From the NCBI GenBank assembly GCA_963742715.1, contig CAVUMR010000002.1, positions 2,852,001 to 2,916,000 on the forward strand: a stretch of DNA of 64,000 nucleotides, read 5' to 3'. The notes under the pieces were generated by a model, which was not told the DNA's origin, ran no database searches, and saw nothing but the letters and a program-made list of their open reading frames with translations. Both the position numbers and the translations under genes were made by a program. Origin of the DNA: CAVUMR01 sp963742715. GTDB taxonomy: Bacteria; Actinomycetota; Actinomycetes; Mycobacteriales; Micromonosporaceae. This document shows, piece after piece, positions 26,193 to 36,944 of this stretch. Position 1 is the stretch's first letter; each line of letters begins with the position of its first letter.

Positions 26193-27183
26193 TCCTCGGC
26201 CGGGGCACCTCACCGCCGCGGATCCGGGCGAGCAGCAGCTCGACCATGGCCCGGCCCATCTCGTCCACCGGCTGGTGCAGGGTGGTGAGCGGCGGGTCGG
26301 TGTGCAGGGCGACCGGCGAGTCGTCGAAGCCCACCAGGGCGATGTCGTCCGGTACCCGGAGTCCGGCCGCGTGCAGCTCGCGGAGGGCACCGACCGCCAT
26401 CGGGTCGGACGCCGCGAAGACCGCGTCCAGGTCCGTACACCGGCCCAGCAACTCCCTGGCCCCGGCCGCGCCACTGTCCTGGGAGAAGTCGCCGTACGCG
26501 ACGTACCGCTCGTCGACCGGCAGTCCGGCCGCCCGCAGGCCGTCGAAGTATCCCTCCAACCGGTCGATGCCGACCGCCATGTCGCGCGGGCCGGCGACCG
26601 TACCGATGTGCCGCCGGCCCTTGCTGGCCAGGTACGACACCGCGGTGCGGGCGCCGCCGCGGTTGTCCGCGTCCACATAGCTCACCGGCTCGGGTCCGGT
26701 GGGGCGACCGCCCAGTACGGTCGGCATGCCCTGCTCCTCGAGCCGGCGTGGCAGCGGATCGTCGCCGTGCAGCGAGACGAGCAGTACACCGTCCACGTGC
26801 TGCCGGGTCAGGTGCCGCTCGAGCCGCTGCCGTTCCTCGGCCGACTGGGCGATGGCGAGCAGCAACTGCAGCCCGGTACCGGCGAGCTCGGCGCTGATGG
26901 CGCGCACGATCCCGGCGAAGAACGGTTCGGCGAAGAACCGCTCCCCCGACTCCGAGACCACCAGCGCGATCGAGTCGGTGCGGTTCGTGACCAGCGTGCG
27001 GGCCGCCCGGTTGGGCACGTAGCCCAGTTCCTCGATCGCCCGTTGCACCGCCTCGCGCGCGTGCGGGCTGACCCGCGGCGAGTTGTTGACAACGCGGGAC
27101 ACGGTGCCGCGGCCGACACCGGCGCGGGCGGCCACCTCCTCCAGGGTCGGCCGAGCCGGACCGGTCGTGCGCTCAGCCGGCAT
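26152..27183 (-). CDS. LacI-family transcriptional regulator (CebR paralog)
   Basis: 343 residues: helix-turn-helix and hinge (PTLEEVAARAGVGRGTVSRVVNNS) at residues 12-33, then a periplasmic-binding-protein-like sensor domain. It is strikingly similar throughout to the regulator at 28539 (shared RAARTLVT, FFAEPFFAGIVRAISAELAGT, VDADNRGGAR, FAASDPMAVGALREL). The two are recent paralogs, so this one likely recognises a similar TGGGAGCGCTCCCA-type site and a related sugar. No such site is seen next to this gene. Start GTG or ATG at 27183; it lies downstream of two secreted-protein genes on the same strand. Confidence 0.9.
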   Translation of the reverse strand: MPAERTTGPARPTLEEVAARAGVGRGTVSRVVNNSPRVSPHAREAVQRAIEELGYVPNRAARTLVTNRTDSIALVVSESGERFFAEPFFAGIVRAISAELAGTGLQLLLAIAQSAEERQRLERHLTRQHVDGVLLVSLHGDDPLPRRLEEQGMPTVLGGRPTGPEPVSYVDADNRGGARTAVSYLASKGRRHIGTVAGPRDMAVGIDRLEGYFDGLRAAGLPVDERYVAYGDFSQDSGAAGARELLGRCTDLDAVFAASDPMAVGALRELHAAGLRVPDDIALVGFDDSPVALHTDPPLTTLHQPVDEMGRAMVELLLARIRGGEVPRPRITLGTELVVRGSA

Positions 27184-27382
27184 CCCTCACCGCCTTTCCC
27201 GCCGCTCAGCCTGCCGCGCCGCTCAGCCGCTCGGCCTGCCGCGCGCGAAAGCCCCGGACGGGCCGGTCGATCGGCTCATTCTGCCAAGCCGCGGGTGTCG
27301 GAGCAGGGCGGCGGAAAGACGGTGCCGGCCGGCCCCGGAGAACCGGGACCGGCCGGACACTGCTGAACGGGGCGACGAAAGG

Positions 27383-27829
27383 TCAGATGACCTCGTAGTG
27401 GAACCAGTACCAGCCGGAGGTGTACTGGCTGTCGACCGTGTGCTGGCCGGAACCGGCCTCACCGGCCCACATGTACCAGTTGCCCATCAGGTCGTCGCCG
27501 CCGGACAGGCCGCCGTCGTCCTCCCAGAGCTGGACGTTGACCTGGTCGTCGAACGGGACGTTGATCTCGACGTTGACGTAGTCGAGCGCGTCCACGTTCC
27601 CGGCTTCCCAGACCCGCTGGCCGTTGATCGTGATGTACGGCTCGTCCGAGCCCCACTGGTCGTCCTGCTCGTTGCAGCGGATGTAGATGATGTGCAGGGT
27701 CGCCGGCACGGTGAGGTTCTCGCCCTTGGCCTGCGCCGGGGCGGGACCGGTCAGTACCAGGCCGCCGACCAGCAGGGTGAGCGCGGTGGCCACGGTGAGC
27801 CGGATCGCCCGGCTGAGTCGAGTGCTCAC
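27383..27829 (-). CDS. Small secreted protein, paralog of its upstream neighbour
   Basis: 148 residues. A signal peptide ends near APAQAKG, followed by a compact beta-rich domain with two cysteines absent but conserved strings shared with the neighbour: GSDEPYITINGQRVWE, LWEDDGGLSGGDDLMGNWYMWA and a terminal YEV. The acidic DDGGLSGGDD loop could bind calcium, as in C2-like or beta-sandwich domains; this is a guess. The GTG start at 27829 overlaps the stop of the upstream gene (GTGA), so they are translationally coupled and probably secreted together. Only one cysteine (IRCNEQ) is present. Confidence 0.8.
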   Translation of the reverse strand: MSTRLSRAIRLTVATALTLLVGGLVLTGPAPAQAKGENLTVPATLHIIYIRCNEQDDQWGSDEPYITINGQRVWEAGNVDALDYVNVEINVPFDDQVNVQLWEDDGGLSGGDDLMGNWYMWAGEAGSGQHTVDSQYTSGWYWFHYEVI

Positions 27830-28275
27830 GGCGTCACCACCTCGTAGCGCAGCTTCCAGGTGCCGGCCTGCTCCTGGGTCTGTACGGTCTTGACGCCCTG
27901 GCCGGTCTCGGCGGCCCACATGTACCAGGTGCCCATGTGGTCATCGCCGCCGGTCAGACCGCCGTCGTCCTCCCAGGCCTCCACGGTGACAACCTCGTCG
28001 AAGTTGAACCGGAAGTCGACCAGGCGGATGTCGCGGGGGTCGAAGTTGTCGGTCTCCCAGACCTTCTGGCCGTTGACCGTGAGGTACGCCTCGTCCGAGC
28101 CGTAGTCGTCCTCCTGATCGGTGCTCTCCAGGTCGAGAAGGTGGAGCTGGGCTACTACCTGCAGCCCTTCGGCGTGAGCCGCCCGGGGCGTGGCGGCGAC
28201 AGTTACGAACGTGAAGACCAGGGCGAGTACGGCTATTGCCACCACGCCATTTCGAATAGTGACTAAACGCGCCAC
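27826..28275 (-). CDS. Small secreted protein with acidic loop
   Basis: 149 residues. Signal peptide (hydrophobic stretch then PRAAHAEG) and a mature domain with GSDEAYLTVNGQKVWE and AWEDDGGLTGGDDHMGTWYMWA, closely parallel to the downstream gene. GTG 28275 is preferred over ATG 28299 because AAGGAG stands six bases before it. Codon 4 is TTA (28264-28266), so translation may depend on the rare leucine tRNA. The function is unknown; tandem secreted paralogs between two LacI regulators suggest sugar- or development-linked control, which I cannot confirm. Upstream 28276-28538 is A/T-rich with no gene and must hold the promoter. Confidence 0.8.
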   Translation of the reverse strand: MARLVTIRNGVVAIAVLALVFTFVTVAATPRAAHAEGLQVVAQLHLLDLESTDQEDDYGSDEAYLTVNGQKVWETDNFDPRDIRLVDFRFNFDEVVTVEAWEDDGGLTGGDDHMGTWYMWAAETGQGVKTVQTQEQAGTWKLRYEVVTP

Positions 28276-28538
28276 CAGGGGCTCCTTCCGGCATTTCATC
28301 GGGGGCGGCTCATCGTAGCCACTAACACGCTTAACCAGAAGTATTACCTTTGCGGTAGATGACCATTACTATCCGTTTCTTTCACCGCCATAAGTCTCCT
28401 TCTATACAAAACGGGCTATTAGTACTTACCTTGGATTAGCCTCGCCGGGATCACCCGGAATTTTCCGCCGAGAGGCGCGGCGAACCTCTCGGACGCGCAC
28501 CTGGCCGCGGCGCGGTCGCACCAGGCAGCCGGCGGCGG

Positions 28539-29567
28539 TCAGGCGGACTCCCGCACCACCAGGTTCGTACCGAGGATGACGGCCGGTTCGGCCGCTTCGC
28601 CGCGTACCCGCTCCACCAGCAGCCGGGTCATCTGCCGCCCCAGCTCGGCAACCGGCTGGTGCACCGTGGTGAGCGGCGGCGCGGCATGCGGCGCCAGCGG
28701 CGAATCGTCGAAGCCGATCACCGCCACGTCGTCCGGTACCCGCAGGCCACGCTTCCGGAGCACCCGCATCGCGCCGAACGCCATCGGGTCCGAGGCGGCG
28801 AACACCGCATCGAGGTCCGGTACCCGGTCCAGCAGCGCGCGCATTCCAGCGGCCCCGCTCGGCTCGCTGAAGTCCCCCGGCGCGACCAGCTCGGCGCGGT
28901 ACGGCAGGCCACCGGCGCGCAGCGCGTCGGAGTACCCGGTCAGCCGCTGGTGGCCGACCTCCATGTCGGCCGGGCCCGCGATGGTGGCGATCCGCCGGCG
29001 GCCCCGCTCGATCAGGTACCCGACCGCCTGCCGGGCTCCGCCCGCGTTGTCCGCGTCCACATAGCTGACCGGCTGGTACCCCGTTGGCCGTCCACACAGG
29101 ACGGTCGGTACGCCACGCCGCTCCAGCCGTTCCGGCAACGGATCCCGGCCGTGCAGCGACAGTAGGAGTACGCCGTCGACGTGCTGGCTGGTCAGGTAGT
29201 GCTCCAGCCGCTCGTGCTCGGCGGCCGACTGGGCCACCGCGACCAGGAGCTGCAGGTCGGTACCGGACAGCTCGGCGCTCACGCCCCGGACGATGCCGGC
29301 GAAGAACGGCTCACCGAAGAACCGTTCCTCCGATTCCGAGACGACCAACGCCACCGTGTCGGTGCGTTGGGTCACCAGCGACCGGGCCGCCCGGTTCGGT
29401 ACGTAGCCGAGTTCGGCGATCGCCCGATGTACGGCCTCGCGCGCCTGCGGGCTCACCCGGGGCGAGTCGTTGATCACCCGCGACACGGTGCCCCGGGACA
29501 CGCCGGCCGCGGCCGCCACCGCGTCCACCGTCGGCCGGTTGGAGGACCGGCCCTGCCGTACGGCCAC
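28539..29567 (-). CDS. cebR: CebR-like LacI-family repressor
   Basis: 342 residues with the LacI helix-turn-helix (PTVDAVAAAAGVSRGTVSRV) and sugar-binding core. It is the last gene of the same-strand run binding protein - permease - permease - GH1 beta-glucosidase - regulator, the order known for cebEFG-bglC with cebR in streptomycetes. Two near-copies of the CebR operator TGGGAGCGCTCCCA lie before the binding-protein gene, and nowhere else that I could find. The family effector is cellobiose/cellotriose. Starts at GTG 29567, 59 bases after the beta-glucosidase stop. Confidence 0.85.
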   Translation of the reverse strand: MAVRQGRSSNRPTVDAVAAAAGVSRGTVSRVINDSPRVSPQAREAVHRAIAELGYVPNRAARSLVTQRTDTVALVVSESEERFFGEPFFAGIVRGVSAELSGTDLQLLVAVAQSAAEHERLEHYLTSQHVDGVLLLSLHGRDPLPERLERRGVPTVLCGRPTGYQPVSYVDADNAGGARQAVGYLIERGRRRIATIAGPADMEVGHQRLTGYSDALRAGGLPYRAELVAPGDFSEPSGAAGMRALLDRVPDLDAVFAASDPMAFGAMRVLRKRGLRVPDDVAVIGFDDSPLAPHAAPPLTTVHQPVAELGRQMTRLLVERVRGEAAEPAVILGTNLVVRESA

Positions 29568-29626
29568 CGGTCACCCCCCTACGACACCTCCGCCAGCGTC
29601 CGGACCGCCCCATTGTCCCCGTCTGG

Positions 29627-31194
<1,568 letters not shown>

Positions 31195-31198
<4 letters not shown>

Positions 31199-32091
31199 GC
31201 CTTCAGCGCACCTTCCATGATCCCGCCGATGATCTGGCGACCGAACACGATGAAGACCAGCAGCAACGGCACCGTGGCCAGGGCGGTACCGGCGAACACC
31301 TGGGAGTAGTCCTGGAAATAGCCGTTGGACAGTTGGGCCAGCGACAACTGCACGGTCGGGTTCTCCTGGTTGAGCACCGCGTACGGCCAGAAGAACTCGT
31401 TCCACGTCTGCATGAACGTGAACAGGCCGAGGACCGCCGCGGCCGGTCGTACCGCCGGCAGTACCACACTGACGAAGATGCGCAGCGTGGAGCAGCCGTC
31501 CATCCGGGCCGCCTCGATCAGCTCGTCGGACACGGCCTGACTGGCGTACTGGCGCATCATGAACACGCCGAACCCGGAGACCAGGAACGGCACGATCACC
31601 GCCTGCAGGGTGCCGGTCCAACCGAGCTTCGCCATCAGGATGTACAGCGGGATGATGCCCAGCTGTACCGGTACGCACATGGTGCCGATGACGCTGAGCA
31701 GCAGCGCGTTGCGGCCGCGGAACCGCAGCTTGGCGAACGCGAATCCGGCCAGCGAGCTGAACAGTACGACCGAGATGGTCACGCAGCCGGACACGATCAC
31801 CGAGTTGACCAGCCCCTTGAGGAAGTTGGCGTCGGCGTTGTCGAGCAACCGGCGTACGTTCCCGCCCAGCTCGCCGCCGGGCAGCAGTGGCGGCGGGGTC
31901 GCGCCGATGGAGTCGTTGCGCCGGGTGGCGATGACGAACATCCAGTAGATCGGGAACAGCGAGAGCAGCCCGGCCAGGATGAGCGTGCCGTACACCAGCG
32001 GGGATGCCGTTCCGGTCGCGGTCTCCACCCGGCTCCGACGGGCGGCGCGGCGCGTGCCGGGGGGTTTGGCGGGGGGAGCTACCAGGGTCAT
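31195..32091 (-). CDS. cebG: Carbohydrate ABC transporter permease (CebG-like)
   Basis: 298 residues with six membrane helices and the MalG-type EAA loop (ASQAVSDELIEAARMDGCSTLRIF). It is the second permease of a CUT1-type oligosaccharide importer. ATG 32091 overlaps the stop of the first permease (ATGA), and its own stop overlaps the beta-glucosidase start. No ATPase is encoded here; such systems in actinomycetes share the multitask ATPase MsiK encoded elsewhere, which is established for the Ceb system. Confidence 0.9.
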
Positions 32092-33116
32092 CGCGGACCC
32101 ACCGAGTTGATCCGCCGGACGAGCAGGTAGTTGATCACCGAGGCGACCACTACCAGCAGGAACAACATCCAGGCGACGGCCGCGGCGTAGCCGTACTCGA
32201 ACCTGGTGAACGCGTTCTCGTAGACGTACTCCGCGACGGTCTGGAACTGCCGCAGCGAGCCGCCGGAGATGGCGTTCGCCCCGCTGTTGAACAGCAGCGG
32301 CTCGGTGAACAGCTGGAATCCGCCGATCGTGGAGATCACGACGGTGAACAGGATGGTCGGCCGGAGCAGCGGCACGGTGATGGACCGGAACTGCCGCCAC
32401 GCCGACGCCCCGTCCAGTGCCGCCGACTCGTACAGGTCGCCCGGGATGGCCTGCATCGCGGCCAGGTAGATCAGCGCGTTGTACCCGGTCCAGCGCCAGT
32501 CGACCATGGTCGCGATGGCGATCCAGGACGACCAGCTGTGCGCCTGCCAGTCGATGTTCTGGTCGACGCCGAGTCCACCGAGCACGTAGTTGATCAGGCC
32601 GAAGTCCCGGCTGTACAGCTGGTTGAACACGATCGCCACCGCCGCCACCGAGGTGGCCAGCGGGATGATGATGCCCATCCGGAACAGCGTGCGGGCGCGC
32701 AACCTGCGGTTGAGCAGGCTGGCCAGACCCAGCGCGATGGCCAGCTGCGGAACGGTCGCGATGACGAAGATGGCGGCGGTGTTGCCGACCGCGTTCCAGA
32801 ACAGCTCGTCGGAGAACAGCTTGGTGTAGTTGTCGAGGCCGACGAACGAGTGCTCGCCGAGCAGCGGCCAGTCGTGCAGCGAGACCCACAGCGTGTACCC
32901 GAGCGGGTAGACCCCGAAGATCGCGAACAGCACGAAGAACGGGGCGACGAACAGGTACGGCGCGGTCCGCACGTCGAGTCTGGTCAGCCAGTGCCGGCCG
33001 GCGGGCCGCTGCTTCGGCGCCGCGTGCCGGGGCTCGGTACCGCGGCCGGGCAGCCCCGGGTCGGCCGGCGGCGTGGCGGCCGGCCGGCCCGGGGTCGCGT
33101 CGACGTGCAGTGTCAT
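32088..33116 (-). CDS. cebF: Carbohydrate ABC transporter permease (CebF-like)
   Basis: 342 residues. A polar N-terminus of about 50 residues rich in proline and alanine precedes six membrane helices, with the MalF-type EAA loop PGDLYESAALDGASAWRQF. It lies one base downstream of the binding-protein stop region and is coupled by a four-base overlap to the second permease. Together they form the membrane channel of the importer. Confidence 0.9.
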   Translation of the reverse strand: MTLHVDATPGRPAATPPADPGLPGRGTEPRHAAPKQRPAGRHWLTRLDVRTAPYLFVAPFFVLFAIFGVYPLGYTLWVSLHDWPLLGEHSFVGLDNYTKLFSDELFWNAVGNTAAIFVIATVPQLAIALGLASLLNRRLRARTLFRMGIIIPLATSVAAVAIVFNQLYSRDFGLINYVLGGLGVDQNIDWQAHSWSSWIAIATMVDWRWTGYNALIYLAAMQAIPGDLYESAALDGASAWRQFRSITVPLLRPTILFTVVISTIGGFQLFTEPLLFNSGANAISGGSLRQFQTVAEYVYENAFTRFEYGYAAAVAWMLFLLVVVASVINYLLVRRINSVGPR

Positions 33117-33117
33117 G

Positions 33118-34425
33118 TCAGCTCGCGGCCTGTTCGCCGTCCTTGGCGGCCTTGTCCCAGGCCTTGCCCGCGTCGAGCTGCCCCTGCTGTACGGCGAGCA
33201 GCGTGTTCTCCACCGCGTCGCGTACCGCCTGGTTCTTCGGCCCGAGGAAGACCGGCTTCAGCGCGCTCGCGCCCTGGGCGAAGACCTGCCCGACCGGAGC
33301 GTTGCTGAAGTACACGTTGGTCGCGTCCTTCACCGCCGGGTCGCCCAGTGCCTGGGGCGAGGACGGCAGGGTGTTCTTGGCCTTGAACGCGGCGATCTGG
33401 CCCTGCGGGCTGGTCAGGAACTTCACCAGCTCAGCGGCTTCCTTGGGGTGCTTGCTCTGCTTGGGTACGGACAGGAACGAGCCGCCCCAGTTGCCGCCGC
33501 CACCGGGTACCGCGGCGACGTCCCACTTGTTCGCGTTGGCCGGGCCGGCGTTGCCCTCGATGACCCCGAGCATCCAGGCCGGGCAGGCGATGGTGGCGAA
33601 CTTGCCCTGCTTGAACGCCGCGGTCCACTGGTCGGAGAAGGCCTTGTACCCGGCGGAAAGACCCTTGTCGATCATCTTCAGGGTCAGGTCGTACGCCTGC
33701 TTGACCGCGGCGTTGTCGTTGATCACGAGCGTGCCGCTGTTGTCGAAGTAGGTGTAGCCGGGGCCGGCGCCGGCGGTCTGCATCAGGATCGTGTTGTACG
33801 TGTTGGAGCCGGCGTCGAGGAACTTCGCCCCGGTCTTGGCGGCGGTGAACTTCTCCCCGGTGGTGATGTACGCGTCCCAGCTGGGCCACAGTGCGGACAC
33901 CGCGTCCCGTTCGGTCGGCAGCCCGGCCTTGCCGAACAGGTCCTTGCGGTAGCACATCGCCATGCTGCCCACGTCGGTACCGAGACCGATGAGCTGCTTG
34001 CCGTCGGCGGTCTGGCCCTGCTTCCACTTCCAGTCCAGGAAGTTGCCGGACAGCGAGGAGCCGCCGTACCTGTTCAGGTCGACGAAGTTCTGCGGCTGCG
34101 CCTTGAACTGGGTGATGATGCCCTCTTCGAGGGCCACCACGTCACCGGCGCCCTTGCCGGCGGCCAGCCATTGGGTCAGCTTGGTGGTGTAGTCGCCCAG
34201 CTGGGCGCCGGTACCACGCTCGATGATCTTGACGTTGGGGTGGCTCTTCTCGTACTGCTTGTACAGGTCTTCGTAGCCGAACTGGCCGAACAGGTTCACC
34301 GTCAGCGTGACCTTGCCGCCGCTGCCGCCGCTGTCGGACCCGCCGCAGGCCGTGCCCGCGCCCAGCACGGCGACCAGGCCGAGTGCGACCGCCGCCAGCC
34401 TCCGGCGGCGCGAGGTGAGGCTCAT
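33118..34425 (-). CDS. cebE: Sugar-binding lipoprotein (CebE-like)
   Basis: 435 residues with a twin-basic start, hydrophobic segment and lipobox GAGTACGG, then a CUT1-type solute-binding domain (GDVVALEEGIITQF, WKWKQGQTADGKQLIGLGTD). The sequence fits the CebE group that binds cellobiose and cellotriose. It is the first gene of the operon. Two LacI operators lie 75-115 bases upstream, so expression should be repressed without cello-oligosaccharides. Substrate is inferred from gene order, the GH1 enzyme and the operator type. Confidence 0.9.
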   Translation of the reverse strand: MSLTSRRRRLAAVALGLVAVLGAGTACGGSDSGGSGGKVTLTVNLFGQFGYEDLYKQYEKSHPNVKIIERGTGAQLGDYTTKLTQWLAAGKGAGDVVALEEGIITQFKAQPQNFVDLNRYGGSSLSGNFLDWKWKQGQTADGKQLIGLGTDVGSMAMCYRKDLFGKAGLPTERDAVSALWPSWDAYITTGEKFTAAKTGAKFLDAGSNTYNTILMQTAGAGPGYTYFDNSGTLVINDNAAVKQAYDLTLKMIDKGLSAGYKAFSDQWTAAFKQGKFATIACPAWMLGVIEGNAGPANANKWDVAAVPGGGGNWGGSFLSVPKQSKHPKEAAELVKFLTSPQGQIAAFKAKNTLPSSPQALGDPAVKDATNVYFSNAPVGQVFAQGASALKPVFLGPKNQAVRDAVENTLLAVQQGQLDAGKAWDKAAKDGEQAAS

Positions 34426-34501
34426 TGCGGACCCCTCTCATGGGTGAGCGCGCGATCCGGCGGGGCGCCGGCACCGATCCGGCCAGGTGCCGGACCACGC
34501 G

Positions 34502-34537
34502 TGGGAGCGCTCACACAGCAGCGTGGTAGCGCTCCCA
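34502..34537 (-). promoter_or_regulatory. Paired LacI/CebR-type operators
   Basis: TGGGAGCGCTCACA at 34502-34515 and TGGTAGCGCTCCCA at 34524-34537, each 12 of 14 or better to the CebR palindrome TGGGAGCGCTCCCA. Their centres are 22 bp apart, two helical turns, suiting cooperative binding on one face. A TTGACA on the minus strand (34549-34544) just upstream could be the -35 box, which would place the operators over the core promoter. Confidence 0.85.
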
Positions 34538-34629
34538 CGCTCGTGTCAAGACGTGCGCCCGGCTCCGGTCCGAACGGATGAGCCGCACTACTGCCCCGCG
34601 CCGCTCGCCGACCCGCGCGCCGACCGGCG

Positions 34630-34663
34630 GCTACTTGGCGATCGGGCGGCTACTTGGCGATCA
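34630..34663 (-). repeat. Short duplication of the isoamylase 3' end
   Basis: GGCTACTTGGCGATC occurs twice in direct repeat around 34631 and 34649. It duplicates the last codons (Leu-Ile-Ala-Lys-stop, read on the minus strand), so a second in-phase stop-containing copy follows the real stop. Probably a slippage scar. Confidence 0.6.
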
Positions 34664-36944
34664 GCAGGAGCACGGCCCGGCCGTGCAGCGCGTAGGTCGT
34701 ACCGCCCGGGCCGAGCAGCGCCTCCGTGCCGGGCTGGGCCACCTGATCCGGACCTTCCGCCCAGGTCGACGTGTCGGTCACCCGGTACCACTGCTTCCCG
34801 GCCGGTGCCGCCGGCAGGGTGAACGTGACATCGCCGGACCAGCCGTTGTACCCGATGTACAGCGCGGACGCCGGGTCGCCGAGCTCGGTGCCGTCCAGTC
34901 GCCAGCCGAGCGCGTGGTTGGCCGGATTGCTCCAGTAGGCGGAGTCCGGAGTACCACCGGCCGGGGTGAACCAGGCCAGCTGGCCGAGCCCGTTGCCGTT
35001 GCCGTCGGCCGCGGAGTAGAAGTTCGCCGGCCGGAGCGCGGAGTGCGCCCTGCGGAACGCGATGAGTCGCTGGGTGTAGGTGAAGAAGGTGGCCTGGTCG
35101 CTGTCCGGCGTGTAGCCGAGCCAGTTCGCCGACGAGTCCAGGTTGTACGGGTTGTTGTTGCAGCGCAGCCCGCGCAGCGTCTCGTCGCCGCCGGTCATCA
35201 TCGGGGTACCGGCCGACAGCAGCAGGAGCGCGAACCCGTTCCGCGCGGCTTTGCGCTGGTCGGCGGCCACGCCGCCCTGGTCCCAGGACAGGTTGTCGTC
35301 CGAGCCGCCGTCGGACGGGCCGTACGGCCAGGACTGCCCGTTGTCCTTCGCGTCGCAGGCGTACAGGTCGTGCAGCGTGAACCCGTCGTGCGCGACCATG
35401 AAGTTGATCGAGGCGGACGGCTTGCGACCGTCGTCCCCGTACAGGTCGGACGAGCCGGCGAACCGGGTGGCCAACTCCCCCGGCGTGACGTTGTCGACGC
35501 CCAACTTGTTCTGGTCCCGCCGCAGCGTGTCCCGGAAGACGCCGTTCCACTCCGACCAGCCGGGCGGGAAGTTGCCCACCTGGTAGGTGCCGCTGCCGAT
35601 GGCCCACGGCTCGGCGATCCAGTCGGTACCGCTGCCGCCACCTGCCGGCCGCGCCGGCAGCTCCGCGACGATCCGGCGCAGCGCCGTGTTCGGGTCACTC
35701 GCGGAGTACGAGAAGCAGCCGTGCTGGCAGGTGTTGCCAAGTACCGCGGCCAGATCGTGCCGGAACCCGTCCACCCCCATCGTGTCCCGCCAGTACGCCA
35801 GCGAGTCGACGATCAGGTTCTGGGTGGTCGGGTTGTACGTGTTGACGTTGCCGCCGACCCCGGTGTTGTCCCACGGGCTCTGCCGGTCAGCGGTCAGCGA
35901 GTAGTACGTCGGGTTGTCCAGCCCGCGGAACGACAGCACCGAGTAGGTGTTCCTGTCGCCGGAGTTCCACGGCCCGCCCTCACCGGTGTGGTTGTAGACG
36001 ACGTCCATGAAGACCTTGATCCCGGCGTCGTGGAACGCCTTGACCATCGTCTTGAACTCGCGCGTCGGCCCGCCCGGGCTCTGGTCGGCGGCGTACCGGC
36101 GGTTGGGCGAGAAGTAGTTCAGCGGGTCGTAGTCCCAGTAGTTGTCGCCGCTGGTACTGGTCGGGTCGACGTCGTTGGTGTCGTTCTGGGCCTCCTGTAC
36201 CGGCAGGAACTCCACCGCGGTCACTCCGAGCGCGGCGAGGTAGCCGGCCTTCTCGCCGGCCCCCTTGTAGGTGCCCCGGTCGGCGGCCGGAATCCCGGCG
36301 TCGTTGCGGGTCAACCCGCGCAGGTGTACCTCGTCGACGATGTCGTCCTTCAGCGCGCGGGTCGGCTTGCTGCCGGTGGAGGTACCGTCGGTGCCGAGCA
36401 CGATCCCCTTCGGCGCCTTCGGTCCACTGTCGACAGTCCGGTACGACGGGCCGCTGGCGTACACCGTGCGGTCGGTCTGCGCCGGGGTGAGCGGGTCGTG
36501 GCTGACCTCGCGGGCGTACGGGTCGAGCAGCAGCTTGTTCGGGTTGAACCGGTTGCCGTTCGCGTCCACGTCGGCACCGAAGCCGGCACCGGTTCCGGGA
36601 GTCCAGGACGGGTCGTACGGCCAGTTCGGGCCCCAGGCGCGATAGCCGTAGTACACCGTGCCGCCCGGCGCCGGCACCGTGGCCGACCACACGTTGCCGC
36701 TGCCCTTGGTCAGCACCGCGCTGGACGTCTCCGACGCGCCGGTCGGGGCGTCGTAGAGGTACACCGCGATCCTGGTCGCCGCCGACGAGTACACCCGGAA
36801 CGTGATCGTCGAACCGCCCGCGTCGTACCGGGCGCCGAGTTGCTGGCTGTCGATCCCGGCGTACGCCGGTTGGTCGGGCAGCACCGCGGGCAGCGCCGGA
36901 ACGAGCAGGGCCAGGCATACCGCCCAGCTGAGATACCGGCGCAT
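34650..36944 (-). CDS. Secreted isoamylase / glycogen-debranching GH13 enzyme
   Basis: 764 residues. A signal peptide ends near QPAYAG, then an N-terminal CBM48-like beta domain, and a GH13 barrel with VFMDVVYNHTGEGG, the nucleophile motif DGFRHDLAAV, the acid motif TDWIAEPWAIG and VAHDGFTLHD. It should cleave alpha-1,6 branches of glycogen or starch outside the cell. ATG 36944 overlaps the stop of the ABC transporter gene by one base (TGATG) with GGAGG just upstream, so it is translationally coupled to the lanthipeptide transporter, an unexpected pairing. It ends 224 bases before the ceb operon start. Confidence 0.9.
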   Translation of the reverse strand: MRRYLSWAVCLALLVPALPAVLPDQPAYAGIDSQQLGARYDAGGSTITFRVYSSAATRIAVYLYDAPTGASETSSAVLTKGSGNVWSATVPAPGGTVYYGYRAWGPNWPYDPSWTPGTGAGFGADVDANGNRFNPNKLLLDPYAREVSHDPLTPAQTDRTVYASGPSYRTVDSGPKAPKGIVLGTDGTSTGSKPTRALKDDIVDEVHLRGLTRNDAGIPAADRGTYKGAGEKAGYLAALGVTAVEFLPVQEAQNDTNDVDPTSTSGDNYWDYDPLNYFSPNRRYAADQSPGGPTREFKTMVKAFHDAGIKVFMDVVYNHTGEGGPWNSGDRNTYSVLSFRGLDNPTYYSLTADRQSPWDNTGVGGNVNTYNPTTQNLIVDSLAYWRDTMGVDGFRHDLAAVLGNTCQHGCFSYSASDPNTALRRIVAELPARPAGGGSGTDWIAEPWAIGSGTYQVGNFPPGWSEWNGVFRDTLRRDQNKLGVDNVTPGELATRFAGSSDLYGDDGRKPSASINFMVAHDGFTLHDLYACDAKDNGQSWPYGPSDGGSDDNLSWDQGGVAADQRKAARNGFALLLLSAGTPMMTGGDETLRGLRCNNNPYNLDSSANWLGYTPDSDQATFFTYTQRLIAFRRAHSALRPANFYSAADGNGNGLGQLAWFTPAGGTPDSAYWSNPANHALGWRLDGTELGDPASALYIGYNGWSGDVTFTLPAAPAGKQWYRVTDTSTWAEGPDQVAQPGTEALLGPGGTTYALHGRAVLLLIAK

